Under the pieces are notes generated by a model. That model ran no database searches and was not told where the DNA came from. It was given only the letters and a program-made list of their open reading frames with translations. 64,000 nucleotides of DNA from Lichenostomus cassidix (taxonomy: Eukaryota; Chordata; Aves; Passeriformes; Meliphagidae): contig CM039183.1 in the NCBI GenBank assembly GCA_008360975.2, positions 35,765,850-35,829,849 on the forward strand, written 5' to 3'. Positions 1 through 13,000 of this stretch are shown piece by piece (within the stretch, counting starts at the first letter, position 1; each line of letters begins with the position of its first letter). Position numbers and translations under genes: made by a program.

Positions 1-863
1 CATTACATCTTACTGTATTGGTATTGCATACATGCATAATTAATACCTTATTTTTAATGTGTATTCATGATTGCAATTAGTTAAAGAAGTCTTTTTAAGA
101 AAAACACTTGGCCTCTGAAAGATAGAGGTTGGAAATGAATGAGCCTGAAGGTCCCTTTCAACCCAAAACATTCCATATTCTATGATCTTGGCATTATTAT
201 GGTGTAGTCTGAAAATGCCTGAAACCAGTAGTAAGTGTCTTAACCATTTTTGAGGAGGGATTTTATGGATTATTGAACTGAAACAAATTGCAGGTGATTT
301 TTTGCATTCAGTATGATTCTGAAGGGCAGATGGTTGATGAAAAATTGTACTTACCTGGATTTTTTATGTTGGTTTAAACAATAGTAATTAAATGAAGGTG
401 AGAGAAAGACTTGATATAAAGGAACACATAGTGTAATGTAGAATCTCAGAAACCTTTTCATGGCACTTACCTGTATGCAGGAGGATATGTTCAGATAAAA
501 CCTTTTGAAGTAATCCAGTTAATAAAAGGTACAGAGACTGTTTTTCCGCAGTTTAGCTTTAAAAGCTCAGGCTACTGTGTGTATTCACTAATACAATGGT
601 AAATAGCAGCACAGCAAGCAAGGTGGTCAATATTTTCAGGAAGGTATTGTGGAGACATAGAATTTAGGACTTCCTGAGCCATAAATTGCACCTTCTGTGT
701 GAAAATGTGGAGCTCGTTTTCAGTCATAGCAAATGAAAATTATTGTAGAAATAGCTTCTAAAATTATATAATATTGAGTTTTTCTGTTGATTTGAGAAGT
801 TCTAGTCCTTAAATTAGACCATGTGTAACAATTTCTGTTTAAATGATCTCTTTCCTTGTACAG
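1..863 (+). other. MAP3K4 intron (5' part missing), with a CR1 tip
   Basis: AT-rich non-coding sequence ending in the polypyrimidine acceptor ctctttccttgtacag just before 864. Apart from a short CR1 3' tip near 124-187 I see no exon or repeat. Confidence 0.8.
124..187 (+). mobile_element. CR1 LINE 3' tip fragment
   Basis: The stretch runs 'ggttgga', then 'ggtccctttcaaccc', then ends in 'attctatgat'. This is the layout of the extreme 3' end of avian CR1 elements in plus orientation. Only about 60 bp remain, so the subfamily cannot be told. Confidence 0.6.
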
Positions 864-1021
864 GTTTACTTTGATTATATGCGAAGCTGGATCCAAATGC
901 TGCAGCAGTTACCTCAGGCATCTCATAGTTTAAAAAATCTGTTGGAGGAAGAATGGAATTTCACCAAAGAAATAACTCCTTATATAAGAGGAGGTGAAGC
1001 TCAAGCTGGAAAACTATTTTG
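864..1021 (+). CDS. MAP3K4: MAP3K4 exon w1 (first exon in window)
   Basis: Begins after cag at 861-863 in phase 0 with GTT TAC ([11 protein letters not shown]) and ends in TG before donor gtaggt at 1022, leaving phase 2. It carries 52 whole codons of the conserved central region, including [12 protein letters not shown] and [10 protein letters not shown]. The ATG at 843 lies in the intron and is not a start; the reading continues from an exon to the left of the window. Confidence 0.95.
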
Positions 1022-4000
1022 GTAGGTTTTATTTAATTACTCTGCTTATGGTGGTGTTTTGTACCAGGCAGTTATTCAAGTCAGCACTTGTTCGAGGTTC
1101 CCAGATTGGACTTGTTGAGGTATCAGTAAGCAGCTGGTAGTCTTTGTGGATGTATGGATTATTGCAGTGGCTGTAGCTGTAGGATGCAGTAGGTGCAGGT
1201 GGTCCTGACTCTGGCTGTAACAGACAGGACTTCTGTGGGCCTCAAGATGCTGCTTGTTTCTGTCAGTGGACTTGGCAATAGCTCTCTTGCATTAGGAAGG
1301 AAGAAGTTTAAGGTGCCATGCTACCTCAGTAAGACTCTGAAGTTCTACCATTTCTGTTGCTACAGTGATATTGCAGGAATGCTGCTGAAATCTACAGGAA
1401 TATTTTTGGATTCTGGACTACAAGACAGCTGTGATGAATTTTGGGCCAGTGCCGATGACAGTACTGCATCAGATGAAATCAGGTATTAAGCCCTTTGGCT
1501 TAATAGTAACAAAACACTAATGTTTTTGTACCTCTGACAGGTGCATAATGTATTTTATTTCTTAGAATGCAAACTTTGTAAATGCAAGGCTCCATAGACG
1601 GTATCAGTGTATTTCTGTGTGCACTAGTAATGAACCATCATTTAGTTTTTTTGAAACCTTGTAACCTTCTCTTTGGTTCAGGCTATGAGAGGTTGTTTAT
1701 GTAATGATAGTTGAATGAAATTTTTATATTCTTATCAAAAATATAGCTACACAAGTTCAATTTATTTGTCAGCTGCTTGCAAATATTTGTGTTCTTTCTA
1801 TTAACATATCTGCAAATAATTATTTTCTAGTGGCTATGACAATGTAATATGATTTATTAAAACATCGTCACTTCATTTCTGCCAATGTTTCAGGAGGTCT
1901 GTTATAGAGACCAGCCGAGCACTGAAAGAGCTGTTCCATGAAGCTAGAGAAAGGGCCTCCAAAGCTCTTGGTTTTGCTAAGATGCTGAGGAAGGTAAGTT
2001 AGCAAAGTTTCCTCTTATTTATGTACTTTAAAGAAATTTAGTCTGAAAGCATGTTCCTTTGTTTTGTTATTACTTGTAGGACCTTGAAATAGCAGCAGAA
2101 TTTGCATTGTCAGCCCCTGTGCGAGATCTTCTGAATGCTCTGAAAACAAAAGAGTATGTGAAGGTAAATTCATGTAGGTAATAAGGTTTAGAGGCATGAA
2201 AGTGAAGTGAGTATGCTAAGCAAAATGTCAAATGGTATTGGCATGCTTTCAATTTTTTAATGGGACATCTATATTTCAACATTTAAAGTGTCACGTATTT
2301 AATATTGAATTGTGGTAGTCAGATTATTTTCTGTACTGTGTTTGTGTGAGTGAGAATGCTAGTCTATGTTTTGGAAAATTGGTGTCTTAATTCCCTGTTT
2401 TCCCAAAGATTGTCATTGTGACTGAGGAGAAGCCTTTTTGTTTTCAATAGTACTCACTCATTTGTGGGGGAGGAGTAATAACTCTTAGTGAGTGCTATGA
2501 AACAAATGGTTTCAATTCTATAAGGTAAATGGATTCATGTTTGAGTAGATAATCTCAGACTATAGACCTGTGTTTTGCTTTTAAAAAGCAACAGTATTAT
2601 AGTGGAGGTCTGCTCTAGCAAGCTCACTAGAGAGTAGTAAGGACATGAGCAATGCAGGGACTATGTTCTGGTCCAGAATAACTGGCTAGAAAACAGCAAA
2701 AGTAAGTTAAGCTCTTGTTGCTCTATATTTATTGCACTATAAACTCCCACATTTGTGGTTTTACAAAATTCCTTAAAAATTCCTAGGTCAGCAAGTCTTT
2801 TTTGTAGTTTAGAGTAAGTAACTGCTTCAGCAGATTAAATGTATTTCATTTATGTTCAATTTTGTCCTTCCATACATTTATTATATATAATTCCCAGTTG
2901 GGAAATAATGCACTAACTTTTCATTACATAATTCTTAGATTTATATAAATGTTTGCTAAATATAGAAATTTGTCCAAGGGAAGACAAACACGCTCATAGG
3001 AGAGAAGTTCATAAAGGGTTGTTAAGTACATGGATGAAACAACTGGCTCACCAGGGCTCTGGTCTGTGAATTGTTTAAGAGTTGTAAAATGGCCAGGGAA
3101 ATCAGTGTATGTTTACTTTAAAAAAAATATTTTCCCCCAAGTATCTAGTCTTGGCTGCTTTAAGACACCATATTAATTTTAGTAGACCCTTTTAAAGATT
3201 GGTTCATTGTTCTTATGTGCATTTTTTGAAGAAAAAAATGTATCTTGAGTTTGACATCTGTTATACAGGGGTTAAATGACACAATTTTGATGATGATCAC
3301 TTTATATATTGGCCCTCTAATGTCATGTAGGGAGCTTAAATTTTTAACAGCCTTTTCAGTCAGATGCTCGTTAGTTTTGGGAATCTAATTTAGCTTTTAG
3401 TAACAACCATCTAGTATTTTGCATTGGCCTATGGATTATAATGGTTTTAATTATAAAATATATCTGCCTAATGGTAGAAGTGTTGAGTGCAGTGTTTTGC
3501 CTTAGCTTGATGACATCACACTCTGAAAAGAGAAAATTTCACTCCAGTGTCAGTCAATTACCTCATGTCAAATCAAGATATTGGTTATTTTACTGTTTTC
3601 ACAATCTGCTTCTGGTGCCTAATTTGGTAGAAGTATTGCTACCAATGTGACATATAATTGGAAGTAGTTTTTAAGTAGTAGCACTAGTATTTTATTAAAA
3701 GAGAATACTCTTACTGGACTTAATCTAGCTTTTGTGAAAGTAGGAGAGTAACTTCAGGCAGATTTTTTTTTTTTACTCTTTATCTTTTGTAGCCATTGAG
3801 AAATGTGTGAATTCTGAAGGAATTTTACTTTTAATACTCCAGTCTTTCTTGACTACTTTACTTTTTAAAGTATGTGTATATATATTTTATACTTGTGTGT
3901 GCATATATATATATGAATAGTATATAGGTGAAACTGGATTTCTTTTGTAACAAGATTCCTTTAGAAGAATATCTAGAATGATTAACTGGACATACATGGA

Positions 4001-7000
4001 AAGATGTCACTGAAAAATGGTGATCCAGTGGATTCAAAAGAAATAATTTCTTATTATGCATTTTGAGTTCCAGTGCAAAAATAGCTGAATGTATTGTTTT
4101 AGTATGTATATTGTACAGTTTTTTAGGATGGAAATTCTTCCTGTTGCTTAAATGATACTATATAACCTATTTAATCTACTTTATTTGTTATAAAAGCCCA
4201 TGAGATTCACTCATTCAGTGAATTTTTTTTCTACAGGTACTAATCCCCGGACTTGAGAGTTTACAAGTATTTGTACCAGGCAGTATTGCAGGAGAAAAGT
4301 CTGTGATTTTGCAGCTCCTCAATGCGGCTGCTGGGAAGGATTGCTCCAAGGATTCAGATGAGCTTACATATGAGGCCTACTTGCTAATGACCAAACACAG
4401 TGACAAAGACCATGAATTAGATGACAGCTGGAGTGCATGGGAGGGTCAGCCGGTCAAAGTAGTGCCACAAGTGGAAACTGTCGATACTCTGCGCACCATG
4501 CAGGTGGGTTTGGTACTTTTCCCCTACTGTTTGTCATCTCCACACTTCCATGAGAGCTTATTCTATCAGATGAACTGGAGTAATTTAAGTGAGGCATGTG
4601 TCCTTCTATAGGTAATAAAACTTTAAATTCAGGAATAGGATTGATTCTTAGTTGTGTTAAATGCAAATATTAAATGGATTGTAGCATTTCCTGGCAGGAT
4701 TAGTCTCTACAAATGTGCATTTTTCAGGGTTGTACTTGTATAATAGATACTTTTAATATCTAGTTGGGTGTTCAGAAGTGTGGATAAGACTTGAAAACTG
4801 TACATTTTATTAAGAAGTCAACAGCCTCTAAGAGCATGTGATGGTTGTGTACTTTCCACACACTGAGGCGTGAAAGCAGTTACTCTTGATCTTGGACGAA
4901 ATGTGACATTTAATGTTAAATTTCTGTGGAAGTTACTGGATGTTCAGCAGTTCTGCAGGAAGAAATGTCTCCAGTCATACTTTCCTTCTTCCCAAGCCAA
5001 GAGGGGTTCCCTGCCAGCAGTTATGCTGCACTCTGACAGCTAACCAGCTCCCTGCCCCTTGTGTTCTCATATCCTTATGTTAAGCTACATGAATTTTCCT
5101 TTTGGTATGTCATGCAGTTCCTTGGATCCCTACCGTAAATGGGCTGTACTGTCCACGAAGAGAGTGACTTTCCATGTCGCTGTGCCTGACCTTTAGCATT
5201 CAGAAGGCTCTAGCAATTAGAGGCAGTTGAAAAAGTCACTCCTCTACATACTGCTGCTTTTAACGTGCCAACATGTTGTTTCTTGTTTGTCTGTTGTTCC
5301 AACTGAACAATAAAAAAAACAGCACTTGATTGAGTGTTTAGAAGCTCACTGAACTTCTATCGAAATTAGTATTTCATTCAGAAAACAAAAACAGCAATAG
5401 ATGGAATTTGGTTTACAAATGGTTTCTTACATATGTAAGTGTACATAAAACACTGTGTCTGTGTTTATATGTCTGTAACACTAGGTATTTTTAAATCCAG
5501 TACTGAAAGGTTAGAAAATAAAAAGTCCTTCAGAAAAATTCTGTCTTTAAAAAATGCATTTTGATTGCAAACTAGAGAAAATGTAAGACATTGTTTTAAA
5601 AATACTCATCAAGTGAGAGAATCTCATCAGCACAAAGAATTATGAGCATGGAATTATTCTTTGGGGAGGAGGTATTGAAAATCAGGATGAAGTAGGTCTT
5701 GCATTGTGAGTAACTTGTTGCACGTGCATTGTCTGTAGTTTGAAATCATTAGAGCTTTGTGTGGCAGCACCATCTGTGACTATATGCTTTCATAGACTTG
5801 TGCAATGTCAGAGCTCTGGTTTCCAAAACATATTACATGTCTGTAACTTTAAAATTTTGAGGAAATACTGTGTGTTAAATCTATGTCTTTTCCTGTTCAG
5901 TAGTGGGCTTTTGTCCTGAAGTATGTCACATTTCTTGGATAAAACCCCTTTGCTGATGTGATGGTTTTTACTTCCATCTGCTTTGAGAAAATATAATTAT
6001 TTTTTGCCTAGCGGTCACTTTTTTTTTTGTGTGTGTAACTAATCTGAAGATCATTTAATATAATGTTCCCCTTCCAGAAGTGAATAGGACTGTATTCCCT
6101 GTGAAAACTTGCTGTGGCATTTGCCCTAATGAAACTCTGCTCACAAGATGAAAGTTTGAGTTTAGTTGCCAGTATCAAGCTTTTCTGTGTGAATTTAGAT
6201 TTTTATGAATAGTGACAAGACATGCCTTTCATATCTTAGAATTTAAATAATAACTGGTTGGTGATAGTGGACATGTTTTTATAGAGAGGATTTTGTTTAC
6301 AAGGTCTAGTGGTGTCTTGTGTTCTAGGTTGATAACCTCCTCCTTGTAGTCATTCAGTCTGCCCACCTTGTGAGTCAGAGAAAAGCTTTCCAGCAGTCTA
6401 TAGAAGGGCTGATATCTCTGCACCAGGAACAGACATCCAGTCAGCCAATCATTGCCAAAGCTCTGCAGCAGCTAAAGGTAAGCAGGTTTGGGGACTATTA
6501 GTCGAAATTGATGGTGCTTTGCACATTGATAAGTAAAAAAGTGGAAGATTTGATTGCAAAGCTAATGGCATATTCTGCAATTTTAAGTTATGTGGTAGTC
6601 CTCTATGGACTTTACTCTTTGTACAATTTCCACTCTGTCTTTGCAAGGGACTTGTTGAGTGCATTTTTGAGCTATATTGGTGTAATCATTTCTGCATTGG
6701 GTAATTGGGAATCAAGTCCATAATGTAAATGAAATACCATAGCAACAGAGTGAATAAGTCTTCCGGTGAGAGCAATATTGAATTGAAATAAACTGTATGA
6801 TTTGCTAAAAACAAATTTGTCAAAATCAATGATCTGCAACGAATGACTTTTCTTCCCGTATTTGAAGATGCAAAAGTGGGTACTCTCTCTGTTTATTTTC
6901 TCTTGGGTTTGATGTGGGATTTTAGTCCTTCTTTGCTTGCATGTGTGATGTGAGTTTTTTTTGTTTGCTTTTGTTTTTGTTGGATGACTGTTTTCTTTGA

Positions 7001-10000
7001 TGACTTTGTTTTGTTTGTTTGTTCCTTGGGCTTTTTAAAGTGGCAGTATCAACTCCCTGCATTCAATAGAGACTATGTCCATATTCCAAGATGAAAATAG
7101 AAACAAATGCTCAGTCACACTACAGATAGTAGAACTCATTTTCTCCTTTCTTGTCTGTTTTGGTTGGATGTTTTTGTTTGTTTTGTGGTTTGTTTGTTTT
7201 GTGGTTTTTTTGTTGGTTCCTCACTCACCCTTTTGCTGTCTTTGTTTTTAAAGTTAATCACATGCAAGCAAACTTTATTATAATACTTGAGTTAATTACA
7301 AGACTTGCTTAGTGTAACTGCTGGAAAGTGTTTGTTTTTCCAAGACTGAATGAATTCCTGTGGCATTATAGTACCTTTTCATTTAAAATAATGTAATTGT
7401 TAGAGTCATGTTTGCTTTATATTTTACAGTTGACAAGACTAAATAATGTTTTGATGTCCCCCCATCCCTTTTTGTTGTTGCTCAGAACGATGCATTACAG
7501 CTATGCAATAACATTAGCAGTGCCATTGATAGAGTTGATCACATGTTTACATCTGAGTTTGATGCTGAAGTTGATGAATCTGAATCTGCCACTTTGCAGC
7601 AATACTACCGGGAAGCCATGATTCAGGGTTATAATTTTGGGTTTGAGGTAAGGAAACAAAAACCGATTGAAATTTCTGGTTGTCTATTGGTGCAAATAAG
7701 GTAACTAATAACTGTGGAAATACGAAGAATTTATAGAACCATTGAATTGTTTAGGTTGGAAAAGACCTTTGGGATAATCTGTTCCAGCTGTTACCTCACC
7801 ACTACAAGGTCCACCACTAAATCATGTCTACATCTACACGTCTTTTAAATACCACCAGGGATGGGGACTGAGCCACTTCCTGTGGCCTGTTCTAATGCCT
7901 GACCACTCTTCCAGTCAAGAAATTGTTCCTAATATCCAATCTAAACCTCCCCTGGCTCAATTTGAGGCTGTTTTCTCTTGTCCTAACACTTCTTACTTGG
8001 GAGACTGACACTCACCTCACTATAACTTCCTTTCAGGTAGTTGTAGAAAGCTGGAAGGTTTCGCTTGAGCCTCCTTTTCTCCAAGCTATACAACCCCAGT
8101 TCCCTCAGCTGCTCCTCACAAAACTTGTGCTCCAGCCTTGTTGTCCTTCTCTGGACTTGCTCCAGCACCTCAATGTCATTCTTGTTGTGAGGGGCCCAAA
8201 ACTGAGCACAATATTGGAGGTGTGCAGCCTCACCAGTGCCGAACACAGAGTACAGTGCCAAGTACAATCACTGCCCCACTCTTGCTGGCCACGCTCTTTT
8301 TGATCCAGGCCAGGATGCCATTGGCCTTCTTGGCCACCTGGATAGACACTGGCTCACATTTAGCCAGGTGTCAACCAGCACCCCCAGGTTCTTTAATTCC
8401 AGGCAGCTTTCCAGCCACTCTTCCCTCAGCTTGCAGTACTGCATGGGATTATTGTGACCCAAGTGCAGGACCTGGCACTTGATGTTGTTGAACCTCATAT
8501 AGTTGGCCTTTTTCCAAAAATCCAGCTTTCCAACCCATCTGCAGAGCCTTCCTACCCTCCAGCAGATCAGCACTCCCATTCAACTTGATGTTGCCTGTGA
8601 ACTGACTGAGAGTGCTCTTGCTCCCCTGGTCCAGACCATTGATAAAGACATTAAACAAAACTGGCCCCAAAACTGAGTCCTGGAGAACCCCACTTCTGAC
8701 TGGCTGCCAAAATGGTGCAACACCATTCACCACCACTCCCTGGGCCCACCCATCCTTCCAGATTTTTACGCAGTGAACAGACCATAGGCAGCCAGTTTCT
8801 GCAGAAGAATGCTGTGGAAAATGATGTCAAAAGCTTTGCTAAAATCTAGGTAGATGACATCCACAACCTTTCCCTGATCCACTAAGTGGCTCACCTTATC
8901 ATAGAAGGAGATCAGGTCAGTCAAGTAGGACCTGCCTTTCACAAAGCTGTGATGGCTGGGTCTAATCTCCTGGTTGTCATGTACTAGATGATCCATAACT
9001 TTCAGACTGACAGCTCTGTTGTTTTCTGGCTCCTACTTGCAGTCCATCAGGTAGATGTGCCTCACATTTGGAAATTTCTAGTGAACTGTGGATTCCCAGT
9101 TTTAGCAGAACATCATAAAAAATGTGTAGCCTCAAAAATTTTACATGAAAATAATTGGGAAGCAACAGATGAATCTGATAAATCTGTTAAATTAGCAATG
9201 CCTGGAACTCTAAAAAGCTTTTAAGAACTTGATTTCAGCTTAGTCTTGTAAGCTCTGCTGCTTGGCAGATGATATCAGAATCATTGAGGTTAGAAAAGAC
9301 CTCCAGGATCCAGTCCAACCTTCAACTGAGTTCCATCATACTCACTAAACCATATCTTAAAGGGTCATATTTACTCATTTTTTGAATACTTCCAAGGATG
9401 GTAACTCCACAACCCTGTGGTTTAGCTTGCCTTCTCACAGTTTTTCAGCCTAGAATAGCATAATACTGTAACATGAGACATTCAGAGTTTATGGTGGTTC
9501 TTTGATGCAGTGCAAGCTTTTGAGTGCTTGCCTTAGAGTGCTGGAATTCAAAATGTTATGTTCAGATGATTTAACTATTTTGCTATTTGATTCCTGTGAG
9601 CTTTTTAACATTTTTTAAAGATTGTATCGTAGCTTAACATACTTCTAGGATAGTCTTATAAGAAACAGCTGGTGTTTGTTTGATTTTTAAGTGCCATAGG
9701 TAACTTCTTTATCCACTGATGTGTCCTGTAATATAACTGAAAATAAACACTACCTTGCAGTTCAATCTCTGATTACAGAACCAAGTGTTTATGCAGGATG
9801 TTTCTTCAATGATGTGTACACTGTTAAACATCAGCATGTGCCTGATACACACAGAAGAATGCAGTGTGGCTCAGTACTGCCTCTCACTGTAGCATATTTT
9901 GTATCATAATTTTCTTAATTAATTTTTTTTCTGTAAATAGGCAACTGCTTGCCTAAAATAATTTTGTGTAAGAATAGGATGTGACTGTTACCATACTGTA

Positions 10001-13000
10001 GAGTTCTGCTAGCCTGCAAATACTCCAGTGGATGTTGCAAGTGGTACTTTTGATCTTCTTATTAATATGTGAAAAGTAATCTTTAGTTTCTTGCAGTACC
10101 ATAAAGAAGTTGTTCGTCTGATGTCTGGAGAATTCAGGCAGAAAATTGGAGACAAATATATCAACTTTGCCAGAAAATGGATGAATTATGTGCTAACAAA
10201 ATGTGAGAGTGGCCGAGGCACTCGACCCAGGTAACAGCCAATTTCTTACTGCCATGATAGTTTTTGGAAGAGCTGAAGGGTTGGGCTCACAAAGTTGGAG
10301 TAAATGGAGTGACATCTGGCTGGCAGTCAGTCTCTAGGGTGTTCCTTGGGGCTCGGTTTTAGGGCCAGTTTTGTTCGATGTTTTTATCAATGACCTGGAT
10401 ACAGGAGTTGTGTACATACTAAATAAGTTTGCCAACAATACTGAATTAGGAGGAGACATTGATTCCCTGAAGGGCACAGCGACCATATAGAGAGAACTTG
10501 ATAGATTATGAGTGCTGCATAGTAACCTACCTTATGAAATTTAACAGGGTCAAATACCAGATTTTGCCCCTGGGGTTCTGTAACTCTGGGTATACATCTA
10601 GATCAGAGGCCTAGAGATTGAAGTGCAGCCATTCAGAAAGGGATCTTGGGGTTCTTGTTTGTATGCTTTGAGTCAACAATGTGCCCAGGTGGTGAAAAGG
10701 GGCAAAGTCTATCCCGGGATGCCTTCGGCACAATAGATCTGGCCAACTGGAAGGAGTGATTGTACCGCCATATTTAGCATGGGTGCAGCTTTGCCTTGAG
10801 TACTGTGTGCACTTTTGGGCTCCACAGTTGAAAAAGGATGTAAAAATATTACTGTCTAAAGAAGGGCATTGGAGATGGTGAAAGGACTAAAGGACAAGAT
10901 GTAATGAGTAATTAAGGATACTAGGTTTGCTTAGTTTAGTGAAGAGGAGAATGAGTTGCTATCTGCAACTTTTTCAGGTCTTCTCTGTAGTGGCAGGACA
11001 GGAGGAAATGAATTAAAGCTGTGTTAGGGGAGGTTCAGATTGGGTTTTAGGAAAAAGTTCTTTACTGAGAGGTGGTCAAGCACTGGAACAAGCTCTCCAG
11101 GGACATGGTGTTCAAGAACCATTTAAACTGTACTCTTAACATATGTGTTGCCCTGGGTGGAGTCAGAAGTTCAACAATGATCTGTGTGTGCCTCTTCCAA
11201 CTCAGGCTATCCTATGATTCCATTTGGGTTTTGTAGGTTGCAGCTGCTAGTTATAGTAGGTCAAAGAGGAGGCAGTGGGGGACAGTAAGTGGCTGAAGAC
11301 TCAACTCACTCCAGCCAAGTTACTTACTTGTTTTACATATCAGTCTAGGCCATGAAACCACTGATGCCCAGTCATTACTAATTGGGTAGTCATGAAATCT
11401 TCAGTATCCTTTCAGTCTTGTTTCAGAAAGGAGCATTTAGTCAGGGAACACAGTGGTTTGGCTTGTTGCTCTGAAACATGTTATGGTTGATGACACTGTT
11501 TTGAAGGTAGCATGTATATGGAATTACATACATACCATGGCCTGCTCACCTTATTTGTCAGTGTCCATGCTAAAATCAGTCTTTATCTGAGTATGACTGG
11601 GCAAATGTAATAATACAAGGTAAAATTTTTATGTTTTATGTATTAGTCTGTTTTCTTACAAAGATTTTATCGTCTTTTCTAGAGAAAAAAATAACTATTA
11701 TCTTCTGGTTTTGGATGTGGTTGAAACTCAATGATGGCTTTAGCCAAACAGCACTTCATTTTCTGTCTTTTTCTTTGGCATAGATGGGCAACTCAAGGTT
11801 TTGATTTTCTTCAAGCCATTGAGCCAGCATTTATTTCAGCTCTCCCAGAAGATGACTTCTTGGTAAGAATAAGTTATTCCTTTGATGTTTATTTGTAAAT
11901 ACTTGTGAAGCTATCAGGATATGTTTTCAGGGATACTTTTTATAAAACAACATCTGAACACAGATGCAGTGCTGAAACAATTGCTGCTGTATATCACTGT
12001 TCAGTGATTTTAACTGTTAAAATCCCATTCATGAAAATTTTGGTAGCTTCGTGGGTAGATAAGGAAAGTGGATTTATTTTAATATTCAGGGCTTCATAGT
12101 TTTTGTTTTCAGATTTTCATCTTGTGATTCAGGCCGTCATGTTCTCACTCATTTTTTTTAGGTGTTTCTTCTTGGAATGTGGAGAGGGAGGGCAGAGAAG
12201 GTTGTTCTAGCTTTTTCCAGGAATCTTGATTTAAATTTTTTAACAATGGACATTAAGTTCAACTACCTTTATATTTTGAAATGTTCTTTATGATATGTAA
12301 CTGTTCAGTTCTTAGTTATGTAATTTTGACAAGATCAAAAGGCAAGACAAAACAAAGACTTCCTAGCTTTAAAAAAATAAAAACACTAATGTCATTCCAG
12401 AAGTTTAATATATTAGGTAGAATGTAGGGGTGTTTATCTGACAGATTACATACTTAAACAATGTAATTTTGTTACTGTGAGCTTTATCATATGAACATCA
12501 ACCTTCTTGTAACAAAACATCACAACTTTTTTTGTTTGTCTTTTCTAGAGTTTACAAGCTTTGATGAATGAGTGCATTGGCCATGTTATTGGAAAACCTC
12601 ACAGTCCTGTTACAGGTTTGTACCTTGGTAAGGCAGAAGTTACTGGCACTTGTTCTGGAGCTTTGCTGCTGCTGTTACAGAATTTTGATTGTAAAGTTCT
12701 TTTAAAATGTGAGAAGTACCAGTAAAAGTATTTTCACTGTTTTTGTGATTGTTGATGTGAAACTATTAGTACCTGATAAGGTGTAAATACATGGTTGTTT
12801 TAGTCAAGAAATTTCAAAACTTTACAAATGGCTTTCCCTTGATTTTGTCCTTGAATTCCTATGGAGTCTTGCAAGTCTTCCAGGAGAGGGCTGTATTATT
12901 TAAAGGTTTAGTAAAGAAGCGATTTTAACTTTAAGAAGGCAGTTATAGCTCCCTCTCTCAAACTTTCATTGTGGCACTGCAGTTAATTATATTTTGGCAC

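Larger units (their letters stand above)
6478..7485 (+). other. MAP3K4 intron with GTTT-rich tracts
   Basis: About 1 kb. Two T/G-rich tracts built of GTTT and TTTTG units lie near 6953-7023 and 7156-7220. Nothing else recognised. Confidence 0.8.
7648..10096 (+). other. MAP3K4 intron with CR1 insertions
   Basis: A 2.4 kb intron. More than half is CR1 in minus orientation (7735-9000 and 9274-9445). The remainder, 9001-9273 and 9446-10096, shows nothing I recognise. Confidence 0.8.

Noticed and set aside
843..863. ATG at 843 as the start of a short protein
   Set aside because: It is intronic, inside the polypyrimidine tract before the acceptor; the match to MAP3K4 begins at 864.
7923..8736. 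Overlapping open frames on both strands over 100 codons
   Set aside because: They all fall within the antisense CR1 element; the minus frames are decayed reverse transcriptase and the plus frames are their shadows.
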